A stretch of 64,000 nucleotides of DNA from Amoeboaphelidium protococcarum (taxonomy: Eukaryota > Aphelidiomycota > Aphelidea). Numbering within the stretch: position 1 is the stretch's first letter; each line of letters starts with the position of its first letter. Position numbers and translations under genes: made by a program. The notes under the pieces were generated by a model. That model had not been told where the DNA came from. It worked only from the letters and a program-made list of their open reading frames with translations, and searched no databases. The stretch lies in the NCBI GenBank assembly GCA_023515745.1, contig JALECJ010000005.1, positions 496,001-560,000 of the forward strand, given 5' to 3'. Shown in pieces: positions 1 through 12,084 of the stretch.

Positions 1-300
1 TCTGTCGCCTTCCTCTGTCCTCTTCTCGTCTCTTCTTTCTCTGATGTCTCCTGCTCTCTGCCTGGCTGGTGTATCCTCTTGCACGCGTTCCTTGATATTG
101 TTCTATCCAACTGCACATTGTACCTTTACTGCTTCCTCTGTTGGTATCCTCTCTCTGTCTCCTCCCGTTGGTATCATATACCTCTGTCTGGATTTCTCTC
201 TGGTGGTATCCTCTTCCTCTGTCTGTCTGTCTCTCTGCTGGCGTGCCTGTACCTCGCTGGATCACTTTGGATATGTCGAAAAATGATGGCAGTTAAATTT
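1..300. repeat. C/T-rich island, probable retroelement remnant
   Basis: The plus strand is strongly C/T-biased with many ctctctg and cctctg runs. Read on the minus strand it is purine-rich and open with TAR=Gln over most of its length, giving an Arg/Glu/Gln/Asp-rich low-complexity peptide. Similar islands recur near 9.1, 10.6, 11.6 and 54.3 kb. The composition would suit the basic tail of a gag-like protein, but no protease, reverse transcriptase or integrase motif is visible. From 300 to 737 I see nothing I can support: one open frame at 322-597 has no recognisable domain. Confidence 0.3.
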
Positions 301-737
301 TAATTTCTTTCTCTTTTAAACATGCTATTTCGGAGCTTTGTTTTGTCTTTTGCATTTCAGTCTATTAGACTATCACACAACTACAGAACCAAGGTCCAAA
401 CAATCTTCGTTTACGTTCACCCTGCCATCCTCAACGTCGCCAACTTGTTCAAGAGAAGAATTGAAATAGAAAGACACACATCCGCGTGTTCTGCTGAAAC
501 CTGTTCAAGGCAACTTCAACACTCACCGCTGAAGTCATTTTACATGCGTGCGCTCACAATCAAAGCCTCACTTGGCTGTCGATTGGACCAGTTTTGAAAC
601 AAAATTTTATTATCAACATCCAATACAGAAGCGATACTATATAGAAGCAATGTAGAATCCAATAAATGTAAAGATTTATAGTTATTCTTTGTATTTAACA
701 TTCATCAAGGACATTAATTCGGAGGAATCAACCAGCG

Positions 738-923
738 ATGAGTTCATATAAAATCATGACTATATTGAGGAGAATGAGTGGAATCCTTAAGAGTGTTCGA
801 ATGGCATGCACCAGTGTAAGCAATCTGTACTTTACAGAATCAGAGTCGCGGGAATCCATCATTGACGCTGACCATCCAATTCGACTCAAAAATCTGTCTT
901 CACTCAGAATACACACAGCATTG
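738..923 (+). CDS. candidate first exon of the AP-3 beta gene
   Basis: An ATG at 738 opens 62 codons that end just before a GTGAGC donor-like site at 924. An alternative donor, GTAAGC, lies at 816. The peptide (SVRMACTSVSNLYF and on) is of the right length and style for the poorly conserved N-terminal tail of AP-3 beta, which the body of the gene downstream lacks. The joining acceptor is not settled: CTATAG at 1244 gives the longer second exon but the wrong phase for these donors, whereas GAATAG at 1300 gives the correct phase. cDNA would decide. Confidence 0.3.
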
Positions 924-1258
924 GTGAGCATAACTATAGAGTAGAGTAGCGAAGTTATCGTGACTGGCATTATGTTGTTATTGTTACTATTCACTTTTTT
1001 TACACTACGAGCTTAGATCTATTATCCTGGCAGTGATGTGGAACGAACGAGTGCAGGAACGAAAGAGACGCGCTTCAAATAACGAACAGTTCTATACATT
1101 TCCCTCTCGTTTCCTTTCAAGGTTAAGAGAGGATACTAACGCTTTATTGCGCGTGTTTATCGTATTACTGGACTACTTAATATCCTCTTTAGAAATTATT
1201 ATAGTTTTGAATAGTGCTGTAGGTACTTTTGCTATCTTCTATAGTCTATTATCAAAAC

Positions 1259-3364
1259 ATGTAATAAAATGATAGACGATTTATTAGTCTTCTGGAATAG
1301 TTGATGCTTCGACCAAGGGTGCCTGGACTGTATCAAGACTCGGTGGCATAGATGATTCTGGATAATTTTAAAAAGGATAGTTCTGTTAATGATAAGCTTA
1401 TGACCATGCGCATACTGGTTAGATCTTTGGATATCGGTGGTATTGACCACGAGACTGCTCTACTCAGCATCAATAGTCTGTAGAATCTACTCACTGACGG
1501 TAACGCTCTGCTAAGATTACATGCACTTAAAACTCTAACTCAACTTGCCATACATATACCAGAGCTATGTCCAATCGCTGTTTTATGCATCAGATAAAAG
1601 TGTATCATGGACTAGCGCGCGTCTATTCGATAGTAATGTGGTGAGTCTTTATTGGCACTATACTCTTAGAAGAGTGAGACTGATTCTATCAGTGAATAGG
1701 AGATCTTGGATATAATTAAACTTCTTCTGAAAGATAGAAATCTGAATGTATTTGCGTAAGGCTTTAGATGCTTTATGGAAGTGTGTCCTTATTAATTTGA
1801 TTTGGTTCATGGTTACTATTATCGGTGCTGTATTTAAATTATAGACATGTAACCCTGGGACTAGATATCTACTCTGGACTTTCTCTAACATTACTGCAGA
1901 AATACCATGGAACTATATAAGAGATCCATCGACACCAGGTAGAGTTCTGATTAAATCCATACCGCGTAAAGTGAAAGCAGATCTCAAGCTGTTATACAGT
2001 CTATAGACGACATGATGCTAGAGTAAACAGTTTAGTCTTAAATGAAGCTGATGATGAATTCTTTATGGTTATTACTTCACTCTAAGAATAAAGCTGTATG
2101 TCTTAAATCAATGGAGTTAATTTACAATTGTAGTGATATGCACTAGTTACTATTACCACACATACTCTCCTTATTATAGAATTAAAAGTCAAACTACCAG
2201 TCTCTTGCTGCTTCTCTTCTGTACGATATGGTTATAAATCAGTCGATTTTTCTGACTCTGGAGTAGTTACGATCATTGCTATACGAGTACGTGCTGAATA
2301 GAATGTAACCAAGAGTAGAAAGTATTATCGTGCAAGTGATTAAACATGGTGGTAGTAAGGATCTCATAGAGCAAATTCTGCGTCAAGATTGTGTGCCCAT
2401 TCTCAAGTTGTTGCATCCTTTGCATACTATGAAAGTGTTGGATATTATCCGCGCTATATTTAATTGTAGCCCATAGTTTTGCATTTAATTATTACTGAGT
2501 GTCATTGATATAGCGCGTAATGTCTTTATACGCGAGCGTTCCATCATGATTGTACTTGAAAACTTTGACTCTATAGCATCAGAACGTCGTGAAGAGATAT
2601 GTCAACGATTGCTTATAGCATCTATTGAGAGTGAGAGCTAGAATGAATCTCTATTATCTTCTGTCCTCAATGTATGCACTTTGTATTTGGTTAATGCGCA
2701 AGTGGGCGCTCTATATTGTGAACTGCTGCTGTTTTAATGGTAGAAATGGAGTTTGACATTGAAAAAATAGCTCATTATCTCTATATCTGCTCTATTAGAC
2801 GGCGATAATAGTAATTTTAATGTTAGTCTGTTATTAAGATTGACTAAATTGATCGATAATGAAAGCAGTTATCATAAGCCTTTATTGATTAAATAGCTAT
2901 AGGCTTTATAAAAATTTCCTAAGCTTGGCGCAACATAATGCTTGTACATAATGTAATAACCAGAATTAGTTATGTAGGAGGTGATGGGCTATAAGTTTGA
3001 GAATTTAATGTTTAGTGACTCCAAGTGTGAGAGAGCTTCTCTTAAGATGGATCCATGGACTAAGGCTCCCGTCGATCCATCTGTACGTAGTGCGTCCCAT
3101 GATTTTGTACGCAATTTGATTATAAATCCTCCATCCGCGCCGAATAGTCGGTAAGCATCGCCAGTTTTAGTGCGTGCAGACTAGCCGTAGGATAGCGATA
3201 TTTATCAAGATCTCGAAGACTTTCTTGCAGATTCTAATAATCCTGGCTAGCAAGCAGTCGACATTGAAGATTAAGAAGAGATGGAGAGATTATCAGATGG
3301 TGACGATGGAGAAGAATATGATGATGGAGATCTACAAGATGAAAGAGAATAACTCATCGTGTGA
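1259..3364 (+). CDS. AP-3 complex beta-adaptin, 5' end uncertain
   Basis: One uninterrupted frame of 701 codons (TAR=Gln), ending in TGA. Beta-adaptins are the alpha-solenoid large subunits of the AP-3 coat, which sorts cargo to vacuoles/lysosomes. The N-terminal trunk is recognisable: NDKLMTMRILVRSL, then TALLSINSLQNLL, then an ASIRQQCGESLLALYS segment and a GFRCFMEVCPYQFDLVH segment matching the EEVCPERIDLIH stretch of the family. HEAT-like helices continue to about residue 560, followed by an acidic Ser/Asp/Glu-rich hinge (DIYQDLEDFLADS) where metazoan AP-3 beta is also acidic. There is no C-terminal ear domain, so it resembles the short fungal form. The body contains dozens of in-frame TAA/TAG codons. 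It converges with the UBE2O-like gene, only 28 bp separating the stops. An upstream exon is likely because the frame starts inside the first conserved helices. Confidence 0.72.
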
Positions 3365-3392
3365 TAGCTAGCATATTTATTCATAGATATAA

Positions 3393-6017
3393 TCACTACA
3401 ATTTATATGTTTCGAAATCTTGAAGCAACTGCTTAGGCTCAGTCTTGAAATCTTTATCTAGCGTTGTAGTACTAAGCCAATCCTTGATCTGAGCAACCAA
3501 TGCCACCTTATGCTTAATGTAAAACTCAACCACCAGATCCACCATGGAGGAACCAACTAGACTGCTGATCCATGCTCTTCCAACGACAGATTCAAACTCC
3601 TTGGTCTACTTGAATTATAAATCAGTGTATCCAAACAAAAGATACCTGATGTGATGAAACTTGACGCACATTAGACGATCCTTCATCTAGTCCACCTTGA
3701 TGGGCTCCTTTCTCCGTCCTAAAATGGATGTCTTTCCAGATATTTGCATCTAAGACACGGTATTCAAGTTATCCTCAGTAGCATCCAGCTAAGCACTGAG
3801 AGAGTTGAGCAACTTGGCAATATTCACAACATCTAGATTCAGTGCGTACGATCCATTCTCACTAAGCGCATCATCAAGTTTAAAGCAGTCCACCATACCA
3901 TCAGGAGACAAACATGGATGCATTCCAAACTTATCCTGAATAAGCAGGAGGTTAGTGAACCACTAATGATACTTCATGATCACATAAGCTTCCGGATAAT
4001 ACTCAGGAACATAGCCATCGACCAGCAGGCACAGTCCAAAGAATATGCTACACTCCTCGGAATCCATCAAGAACAAGGCTCTGAACAATTCCCCTCTGCA
4101 TTAGTAAATCTGCACGTAAACATTCTCAAAAAGACCGCCATCCATCTTCATCAAGTAATACTCCTCTGCCAGCCGCTTTAAAAATTACGACTTTGATGTC
4201 GCGATTGGCTCAGCAAGACACAAGTGATTATCAGGCAGGGGAGCATCAAGCAGAAGAAAGTGATCCTTCGGAGCATGTACGACCCGTTCAGCGCTTTTGA
4301 TCTCTGCAACATACTTCACACACAACGCCTCAAGTACATAACTAGGAGGAGCGCATTGCACAAGAGCATGTAAAGATGGTACACCATTTAGAATGAACGG
4401 CCTCGATGCCATTATAGGCGTCACGAGCAATTATGTCCACATATTCACTTATCCTTCAACCATATTCAGAATGTACTTCAATTCGTAGCTATCACACCAA
4501 CTCTCAGTCGACTCGAGACGATCAGCTGAAGAAGAGGATATCCAATGCACCAGAAGATCACCTTTGACATTGCGATCCAATACAAAGCCAATCTGACGCT
4601 TCACATTTTCCTCCGGATTTCGATTCACTACCAGAGTACCGATAAGATCATCTGTCAGTTGAATACGCGCAACTTTGTCATATGGACAACTGATAATAGT
4701 TCCATCGCCAGCTTTCACCGTGACAGTGGAAGTACTTTCATCGATAGACATCAATTTCGTAACATTCCCATGACAGAGTACAAGATCACCTATCCACAAA
4801 TTATCGTCGTCATCCATCTTCGACATTGGGATGAGAGACGTGGCTGGTAGAGCCGAGCCCACAGAACCATCACGAAACTTGACATCAACAATTGTGCGCG
4901 TACGTGTTATAACAGATGCCACCTCCTACTCCACGTGTGGATACTTGAAAAGCACGACATCGCCACGCTCATACTCTTCATGCATGTTGTGCTTCAAGCG
5001 CTACACCTTCGACAAGTCAGTAACCATCTTGATCGAATTCTCACCATCCAGCTTGCGTCTAGTATCATCTACGCTCTTGTATGGTAGACAGGCAATGACA
5101 CTCAGCTTAACTTTGACCATATTGGCATTCAGCACTGTGGCTGTGACTCGTTTGTTATTCACCAAGATGGACACCAGCATCGATGGATACAATCTATATC
5201 CAATATCAGCCATATCCCAATCTTCATATTCATCCTCTGGCTCTGGACATAAACCTAAGCCATTGACCAGGCGCGGTTGATAATTCATCAAATCCATATT
5301 GTCCATTGGCATCATATTCATCAGTCCGCCAGCACCACGGCTAGATCTATCCCACAGCTCCAACTTGAATAAGCCGCCACCACGACTCTTGGTACCTCTA
5401 TTCTTATTACCTCCGCGAGTACTTCTACTACCAGAAGTCTAATCACTGGCAACTTTGAGAGTATAACAATAGCAGATATCGCACACAGTGGCCACCTGAT
5501 TCTTATACAAAACCAGGTCATTTTTGCTCACAGGGAAGAATGGCTTCACTTCATCACAGCTCACCTCATCCATAGCGAATATGGTACGCGTGTTGGACTG
5601 CTAACTAATCAACGGAGTTACACTAAGTTTCTTCTACACTTTACTCACTAGACCACGTCTACCAGACGATTGTTAGATAACAGCGTCGCCAGTAAGGAAT
5701 GTACGGTCTACAAGCTCTAGATCATCTACAGGACACTCTCGAATGTCAATAGAATTCTTGCAGCTATGCTCAGTCACAGCCTTGAATTCGGCCATTTTCA
5801 TTTACTCAATATTTTGCCATTTAACACGCACTAGGCCTGGACAGACAAAGTCGGACCTGTCATCCTAATCAGAATCGCTGGTGTGACCGTTAGAAGCAAC
5901 ATCACGCCACTATTCATCATCATCACCTTCACTGTCACTATTCTCATACTCGGTCCTAATGATTACACCCTTTACAGCCTTGTTTTACTTTGATTACACC
6001 AAATCTTATCGTCTCAT
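3393..6017 (-). CDS. UBE2O-like hybrid E2/E3 ubiquitin-conjugating enzyme
   Basis: A single frame of 874 aa with TAR=Gln. UBE2O (plant relative PHO2/UBC24) joins E2 and E3 activity on one chain and acts in the cytosol on unassembled or basic proteins. Visible order: an acidic start with GLVRVKW; beta-rich conserved regions including GDVVLFK, then IVDVKFRDGSVGSALPATSL, which matches the ADVMWQDGSVECNIRSNDL pattern of the family; a linker ending in HFLLLDAPLPDNH; then a UBC fold from about residue 610, with RGELFRAL aligning to the family's DLFSALI. The candidate catalytic cysteine lies in GMHPCLSPDG, about residue 700, replacing the usual GKVCLSLLGTW, so the active-site context is divergent. 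I chose the ATG at 6017 as the first in-frame Met of the conserved region. Family assignment is good; catalytic competence is an inference. Confidence 0.7.
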
Positions 6018-6622
6018 TTCTTAATGTATTGAAAATTGTGAATAGGACACGATAGTTCAGTATGAAGTAATAAACTTTCTGTCTCTCGGACTAAAAGAAG
6101 AAGAAGGAATGAAATTCATGAATCAGTCAAGCAACGCGGCGCTTCGCATTTTTACTCAACGCGCTTCGCAAAAGTGTCATTGAACTGTTTGAACATTGTT
6201 CGGAGCCGTTTCAAGTGATGTGGCTTCGTGGTTTTAATTGATTTTGCATTTCAATGTTTATTTTGAGTTTGGGCAAAGTGGTATTGCACTTGGAAGCTCA
6301 TTTGATACGATAACTCGTGACTGAACTGATTTATACAATGAGGGAAATCGACAATCATTGATAATAAAGTCTTGTTCAATTTCAGGGCTATTAAGAATAA
6401 CACGTACACAGCACCAGGTTGAAGAATATCTTTCGCAGATACACACATATTGGAGCGAGACGAATGTGTCCGGTCTCGGGAACTTCACGGGGGATGTCAC
6501 ACGTCATTGAGAGCGTCTGTTGTGATTTGATAGCAGTTTGAAGGAGGGAGAAGTATAAAATGCAACAACTATATTTTAATCAAACAGAATGCAATTAACT
6601 AATGTGAGATAGTATCAGACAA
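6018..6622. other. intergenic spacer upstream of the UBE2O-like gene
   Basis: No supportable gene. Near the UBE2O side there are two imperfect copies of an AACGCGGCGCTTCGCA-like element (about 6133-6175) and a CGTTTC motif at 6207-6212, the same hexamer found in several other spacers. The rest is AT-rich. Confidence 0.4.
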
Positions 6623-7364
6623 TCACTTCCAGTGCTTGGAAATCAAAGCCATGGTAAAAGGGACCAGAGCTTAGAAGCGATCCGGTAAATACTTGATGTT
6701 GTTCAACATGTCATCCTTTGGCATGGTTGGATGAGCCACCATATTGCGATGGGACTTCAAATCGCGCAAATTTGGAGCAATGGATGTGTCGGCAGAGTAC
6801 TTTATCACAAATTCTTGATAACACTCCAAGAATTCCTTCTCGTCAGCATCAGGCTCCTATTCAACTTGCAGCTTGTCAATTGAGCCTAACAATTGCGCTG
6901 GATACTTAAGCTACTTGTATTATTAGCGCCAGAACACGCTCTTGTGAAATATTTCCATCACCGCATTTTAACCACACATAGTCACCGCATCTCTAACAGC
7001 CAATATCGCATGCTAACCTCGTAAAAACGAGTTACTGTCTTCCAACTCTGAGCTACGCTTCTCCAATTCTGCAATCTTCTCATCTCTCGGACGCAATCTT
7101 AAATCCATCTCCTGGAGTAAATTGGTAATATTTAGCACTGCTTGTGGAGAACATAACCAATGTCGGATACAATAGAATGCTAATCAATGGATGGACATGA
7201 TGCCTTACAATATCGCAGCACTTAGAGAGGAGACCAACGGCCGCAAAACTACAGTAATTCCATACACACTTAATCACTACGCAGTACTGCGCTTACGACA
7301 GACTGGAGATGCGACACATTAGACACCACAGAATTTCATGCTCCGCATATATCAGCTGTGTCAT
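6623..7364 (-). CDS. two-exon hypothetical coiled-coil protein
   Basis: Proposed exons on the minus strand are 7364-7158 and 7111-6623, joined across a 46-nt intron (GTTATG...CTCCAG) that keeps phase 0; total 231 aa with TAR=Gln. The first exon is Cys- and hydrophobic-rich (IKCVWNYCSFAAVGLLSKCC). The second begins with a charged heptad-like stretch (RDEKIAELEKRSSELED) and continues through amphipathic helices to KYLPDRFQALVPF and a TGA. The codon pattern and helix periodicity look coding, but I recognise no family. The donor GTTATG is unlike the GTA-type donors elsewhere in the window, so the intron needs cDNA support; the exon 2 frame is the safer part. Confidence 0.45.
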
Positions 7365-7871
7365 GCCACATATATATCCTTCATATCATAGGAGCAATAG
7401 ATAGATATTCAATATCTCTTGCATACGTTTGAAGTAATGCATACTGGACAAGTAGTAAGGTCTTGCAACAACACACGCACACCCTTTAACCAGAAAGATT
7501 GAATGCAAAACATTCACAACAGATTCGATTAGCAATAGCAATAGCAGCAACAATCAGATGGACTATACAACACTATACTTGCTAAAATTTGATTTAATGC
7601 AGTGGGTAAGACTTTCAAAATCCAATGGCAGAAAGAAAGAAGGGAAAGTGGACTAATGTTTGCAAACGGAACAAAACGACATAGATTACGATGTCCCAAT
7701 ATGAGGCGTTCTGGAGTTACCAAGACAAAGCCAATGTAAAGCCACTTCAAAATTGATAGGATCAACCGGCAACAACGCACATTGCTACGACTAGTCAATG
7801 TATTGGCGCTGAATCATCGGGTCAGCGCCTTAACTTTAATTGAACAAAGACACGCGAGAGATTACACAATC
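7365..7871. other. spacer, nothing recognised
   Basis: About 500 bp between two divergently oriented small genes. AT-rich, with no conserved domain in any frame under either code. It presumably carries both promoters. Confidence 0.3.
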
Positions 7872-8413
7872 ATGGTGCGTAATATATTCAGAGTCATCAG
7901 AAAGAGTCCATAGTTAGTGCCTTGGTAGATCATTCGAAAAACAGATGGATATGGTCAGTAACCTGATAAGTTGGGTCGAGTCTACGCAATCACATCCTAT
8001 TTGTTTCAACGCAAGCGCGCATTGCCGTTTGATTTTAGTCGATTTAACTCATACGTAGAAATTGATCCCTCCAATCTTCTTGTGCGATATAGCATGTATT
8101 TGACGCGTCAAGAAATATATTATTCACTCATTTGATGTCTTTTGATCTCCAAGTTTCTCCAAAATTGATGTTCCTTTAGATTTACCGCCATTTATCAGAT
8201 GATCGGTCTTTAGTTTATGCTGCATTGAAAGCGGCGCATCTGGAGGTGGGGCTCTGGTACTAATGGCTAATGGCCACACGAGACGAGGTTGTAGATGGGT
8301 TTGACATTAAAGAACTCGATATATCTCAATACACTGTAGCAGAAGGTTGGAAGAGAACGCTGATTCGAGAGCGGAGGAGTCTGCTGAGGAAGATCAATGA
8401 TTAATTTCAGTGA
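7872..8413 (+). CDS. small two-exon protein, possibly NDUFAF2/NDUFA12-like
   Basis: Exon 1 starts MVRNIFRVIRKSPQLVPW and carries DKLGRVYAITSYL. A second frame from 8180 to a TGA at 8411-8413 carries VGLWYQWLMATRDE and ends in a charged helix. The two frames differ, so an intron is needed; a phase-0 solution is 8082-8179 (GTGCGA...CCTTTAG, 98 nt), giving 147 aa. A short basic N-terminus, a 'D-x-x-G-x-x-Y' segment and a later 'W-x-x-W-L-x-x-T-R' segment is the layout of the complex I assembly factor NDUFAF2 and of NDUFA12, but the match is weak and built by eye. Confidence 0.33.
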
Positions 8414-9119
8414 TGGAAACGAAGAATAAGTGTTCAATTACTTTATAGCTTGTTTATGACTTTGCGGAGCAAGTAATGGATATTCAATCCATCCATGTCA
8501 TCTATATGAGTGCCCAGCACTGTGTACCAGAGTGTGCGGTCTGGCTTCCTAAATATGAATATTGAAAAGTGAAGGTTGGCCTACAAGATTACATTTCAAA
8601 CTAACAGGAATGACAATGTTTGGGAATAGAAAGTTACAGATATACCAATGATATCAGCGATAATCCAGTAACAAGTCCTCACTGATGAGCAGTTTGATAT
8701 TGTGCACTCTCCACTACTTTGGCGGCCGCATTGTTCGATAACAGCCCTCGGTCCAGAACGGGCTCGTTTCAGCGACGGAGCGCGCGCGCTTCCTAAATCC
8801 GGACAACCACTCACTCAAGTATAATAATTAATATAACTCACAAAACAGGAGTACATATAATATTAGTACCAATCGATAGATCGTTTTCTGAAACGGCAGA
8901 TGAGCTTATTACCAAAGAAATTGATCAAGAATTGACCCGGTTGCCATTTGGTGGTGCCCGTTTCACTCAAGCCACGTTTCAGATCTGAAACAAAGTGTGG
9001 GGGAAGAATCAAACATTCCCACTGTCCCATATCACACTCTCTTCTTCTCTTATGATAACAATCGATTATCACACTCTTGTGTTCGCTATGCGTTTATCTC
9101 ATCCGATATGCTAGTATAG
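8414..9119. other. low-coding region with possible gag-like reading
   Basis: No host gene supported. On the minus strand a TAR=Gln frame of about 165 codons runs from about 9365 to 8866. It contains CFRCRERGQTAKLSG, which resembles a CCHC zinc knuckle (C-x2-C, expected His replaced by Gln, last Cys missing), followed by a Lys/Arg-rich stretch. This may be a decayed retroelement gag. In a single-stop code, frames of this length also occur by chance. A short GC-rich patch with a run of CG dinucleotides lies at about 8720-8800. Confidence 0.28.
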
Positions 9120-9450
9120 TGTCCTAGCTACTTGATTGAGTGATGGTTCTGGTGCTTGCTAGCAATCCGCTCAGTTTGGCTGTCTGTCCCCTCTCTCTGC
9201 ACCTGAAACAATCCGTCTCCTGCTCGCTCGTTCCAGCTCTATGATGATGGTCTCTGGACAATCCTCCGGATCCTTACTGGTGAAGAATGCTGCTCCTCTA
9301 CTGTGGTCCATGATGTCGAGCTGGTTTTTAATCGCTGTCCTCTTTGCTGGTCCCTCCCTCAGTCACAAGATACTGTCAAGGCTCCTCTCTCTCTCTTTCC
9401 ATCTGTGGCTGACCTCTCAAAGCTACTCTCATGGTCATTGTCATTAATCC
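9120..9450. repeat. C/T-rich island
   Basis: Plus strand dominated by ctctctctg and ctgtcccctctc motifs, like the islands at 1-300 and 54.3 kb. Minus-strand reading is Arg/Glu/Gln-rich. It ends next to a tract (ccggtatgtataaatttaac) that resembles an intron start. Probably part of the same dispersed element family. Confidence 0.3.
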
Positions 9451-10560
9451 GGTATGTATAAATTTAACAGATTTAGCTCGTTTTATTTATTTTATGTAGT
9501 TCTATGTGTGTAGGTTCATTCTACTTTGACTTATCAAGAATGCTTCGATGACAAGGTTCTGGCTGTGTCTCCAATTCATAATTGGTTGTAGCTGTTTTAC
9601 TATACAAAAGCAATAGAAGAGGCTGGCTCCATGGGTTTTGCGCTCTTCTTTATTAGTGATATCGCAACATGACTTTGGTGTCGACTGTGTTTGCTTTGCT
9701 CTCACAAGGCTTTGGGTGTCTGTGAAGTTGTAATTGTTGTTGTTTGCTTTTCTTTAACAAGGTTCATGCTATATGCAGTACCAACTTGGTGAGTCCTGAA
9801 CTATGGTCTCATTTGATGCTCGTAATCGTCAGAGAACTACTGCCCTTTTGTGAATGGTCATTGACTTAAAACTGCTGACTGGTCATTGAGCCGCAGTACT
9901 ATAATTGCTTGTAGAGTCAATTGATATCGTCTTCTGGTTTGCTGCTGGTTGATAAAGCTTAATGGAAAATGCCTCTCTGGCTCATTGTTCACAAGCTGAA
10001 AAGGCTGCTCTTTTACTAAGGATAATCAGACTTTGCTTGGTGTGTATGCTGACCATACACCCCTTCTTATTGAACATGGAACTCTATGCAATAACTCAAG
10101 TTATGCTGGTTATTTAATCCCTGTTGTTAACACCGATTTGGAGAAAAAAGTCTCATATCGTTTATCTCTCTGACTGACTCTTACTCTACACTAGATAGAA
10201 TAGAATCTCTCTCTGCGTGTTAGTCGCCTGAAGATTTGTAATTGTCATTATTGTCTTGTATGACGTCTGTGTTGTAATGAAAAAACTACATCTGCTGCCT
10301 CTCATGAGTGCGGATTGTGCTGGCGATAAGCATTGAACTGTCTAATGCCCAACTGTAATACTGGAGTTAAAGTATCCTAAAATATTGCTAGAATCCTTAA
10401 AAGAACGTGGTGTTTCACCTATATATTAACTTAATAAGAATTGATGTCGTCATATCTAAAGCACCCATCCTTACACTAATGGATGAGGTGATTATAAAAA
10501 AAGCAACACAGAGTCCTCTGCTCTGTGCAAATGAGTAAATTAAATGAAAAGATATCATTA
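9451..10560. other. non-coding or decayed sequence
   Basis: About 1.1 kb in which I see no conserved domain in six frames with TAR=Gln. TGA codons break every frame at intervals compatible with chance. AT-rich with scattered C/T runs. Confidence 0.3.
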
Positions 10561-11246
10561 CAGTCCTGATTGAACCTCTACTACCTTGTCAATGATCTCA
10601 CTTCTGGGAGTCTCGTCCGCTGGTCAAGAAGCTGGTCGGAGGAGCTTGTGCTGGTCTGTAGTGCTGGCTTGTGCTTTGGAAGCACCAGAGGTTGTGTTTC
10701 CATGCTATCAGACCATCAGCTTCTAAGTTTGTGAGTATTTAGTTGGCGTTATGAGGATTGAGGTTGCAAAGTCCAGGATATTAGCCGAAAATATGGCTTT
10801 AAAGTATAGAACGCTCTCGGTAGCATGGCGTCTAATTGTTGGCGCTTCAAAAAAGAACTTGGCCAGCCTCGCCGCTGTTAGTTGGCTGCGATTGGCTCTC
10901 TATAATAATGCCCTCATTTTTGTTGGGCTGTTCTTATTAGATCTCAGCAAGGAGTCCTCTGCTCTTTGCTTCTAGAAATTGATTGTTCTCTGCTTGTTTG
11001 CTGCCTCTTCGCCTAGTCAAAGTCGTATCTCTGGCGGTCTCTTTCCTCTCGGTCTCTGGCTGGATGAAGGAGCTTGTGCTGGTCCATTAGTGCTGGCTTG
11101 TGTCACGACGACACCAGAGGTTGTGTTGTCGTTCTGTTGGACCTGCAGCTGGCCAGTGGGTATTGGTCTTTGGCGTCGTGGTATAGAAGGCTGCGAACAA
11201 GTCTGTCCAGTGTCATCTTGGGCTGGACCTGGCCGTCTTTGGCCGT
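10560..11246. repeat. pair of diverged direct repeats up to the gap
   Basis: A block near 10635-10705 (ggagcttgtgctggtctgta, then cttgtgctttggaagcacca) recurs near 11068-11135 (ggagcttgtgctggtccatt, then cttgtgtcacgacgacacca), each followed by gaggttgtgtt. Both blocks also share a 'gtcctctgctctgtgc/ctttgc' motif upstream (10511 and 10951). On the minus strand the second block reads as a Gln/Pro/Arg/Ser-rich peptide ending at about 11017. The second copy runs into the assembly gap. Confidence 0.4.
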
Positions 11247-11364
11247 NNNNNNNNNNNNNNNNNNNNNNNNNNNNNNNNNNNNNNNNNNNNNNNNNNNNNN
11301 NNNNNNNNNNNNNNNNNNNNNNNNNNNNNNNNNNNNNNNNNNNNNNNNNNNNNNNNNNNNNNNN
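11247..11364. other. assembly gap (118 N)
   Basis: A run of 118 undetermined bases inside a repeat-rich segment, probably where the assembler could not resolve repeated copies. Confidence 0.95.
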
Positions 11365-11491
11365 TCTGGTATGGCCAGTAAAGAAAAGTCTGCCCAGCAA
11401 AGAGCTGGGTTCATAATCAAAATGCTATAACCGTCATAGGTTATAGCTGGTAAATTCTGGTGCGCGGGTCTCTGAGATAGCTAATTGCCAT

Positions 11492-11523
11492 AAATAATAA
11501 TAATAATAATAATAATAATAATT
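11492..11523. repeat. (AAT)n microsatellite
   Basis: About ten consecutive AAT units. A (CT)n tract follows at about 11559-11575. Confidence 0.85.
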
Positions 11524-11539
11524 CATCTGCCAACTCTGC

Positions 11540-12080
11540 CTCGCCAACCGCTGGACTCTCTCTCTCTCTCTCACTCTTTGAATGTCCATAAGTAATCTTC
11601 GTCTGGTTGGCTTGGCCTGGTTGGTACTACAAATGCAATGGTAGCTAGTAACTGGTATGCCTGACCCGCGCACCGCCTTGGCATTGGCAGGAAAATGAAA
11701 AAAAAAATCAATCGTTGTTCCCATAATGCCAATGCCAAGTAAAATTATATTGGAGCTGGTGGAAGCTGACAAGACAATAAAATCTGTGGTGCTGCCTCAT
11801 CTCATTGATCATCTGGACTTCAATCATGGTCCTAGGCTAAAAATCTGCACCTGTCTTTGTCTCCGCTTCCTCTCCGTAAGTCTCCCTCTCTGGACAATTG
11901 CAATACAAGGCATACTGTGTTGTGGTTGTCCTCTTTCTCTGTTCTATCCACTCTCTGTGCGCATCTTGGCCGGTCCTGCCTCTACACATATATATCTCTC
12001 TCTCTTGTTGGACTGGCTAGTTGCGTTGGATAGAATAGAGTCATCTCGTCTTGCGTCATTGCCGCTGGAGTCGCAGTGAA
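11540..12080. repeat. C/T-rich island
   Basis: Long stretches of tctctctctc, tgtctccgcttcctctccg and ctctgttctatccactctctg on the plus strand, matching in style the islands at 1, 9.1 and 54.3 kb. It contains the motif 'ttctatcca', also present at about 101-110, suggesting real common ancestry and not only shared composition. Confidence 0.33.
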
Positions 12081-12084
12081 AATT

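Noticed and set aside
322-597. Plus-strand 91-codon open frame
   Set aside because: No domain, no neighbours in frame, no TAR codons; composition like spacer.
8700-8810. Cloning-vector or linker contamination (rare-cutter site in a CG-rich patch)
   Set aside because: No flanking vector-like sequence; a single 8-base site in a GC-rich patch is not evidence.
8866-9829. Two minus-strand frames of about 160 codons as a retroelement gag gene
   Set aside because: With a single stop codon such lengths arise by chance; the zinc-knuckle match lacks two of four ligands. Kept only as a hint.
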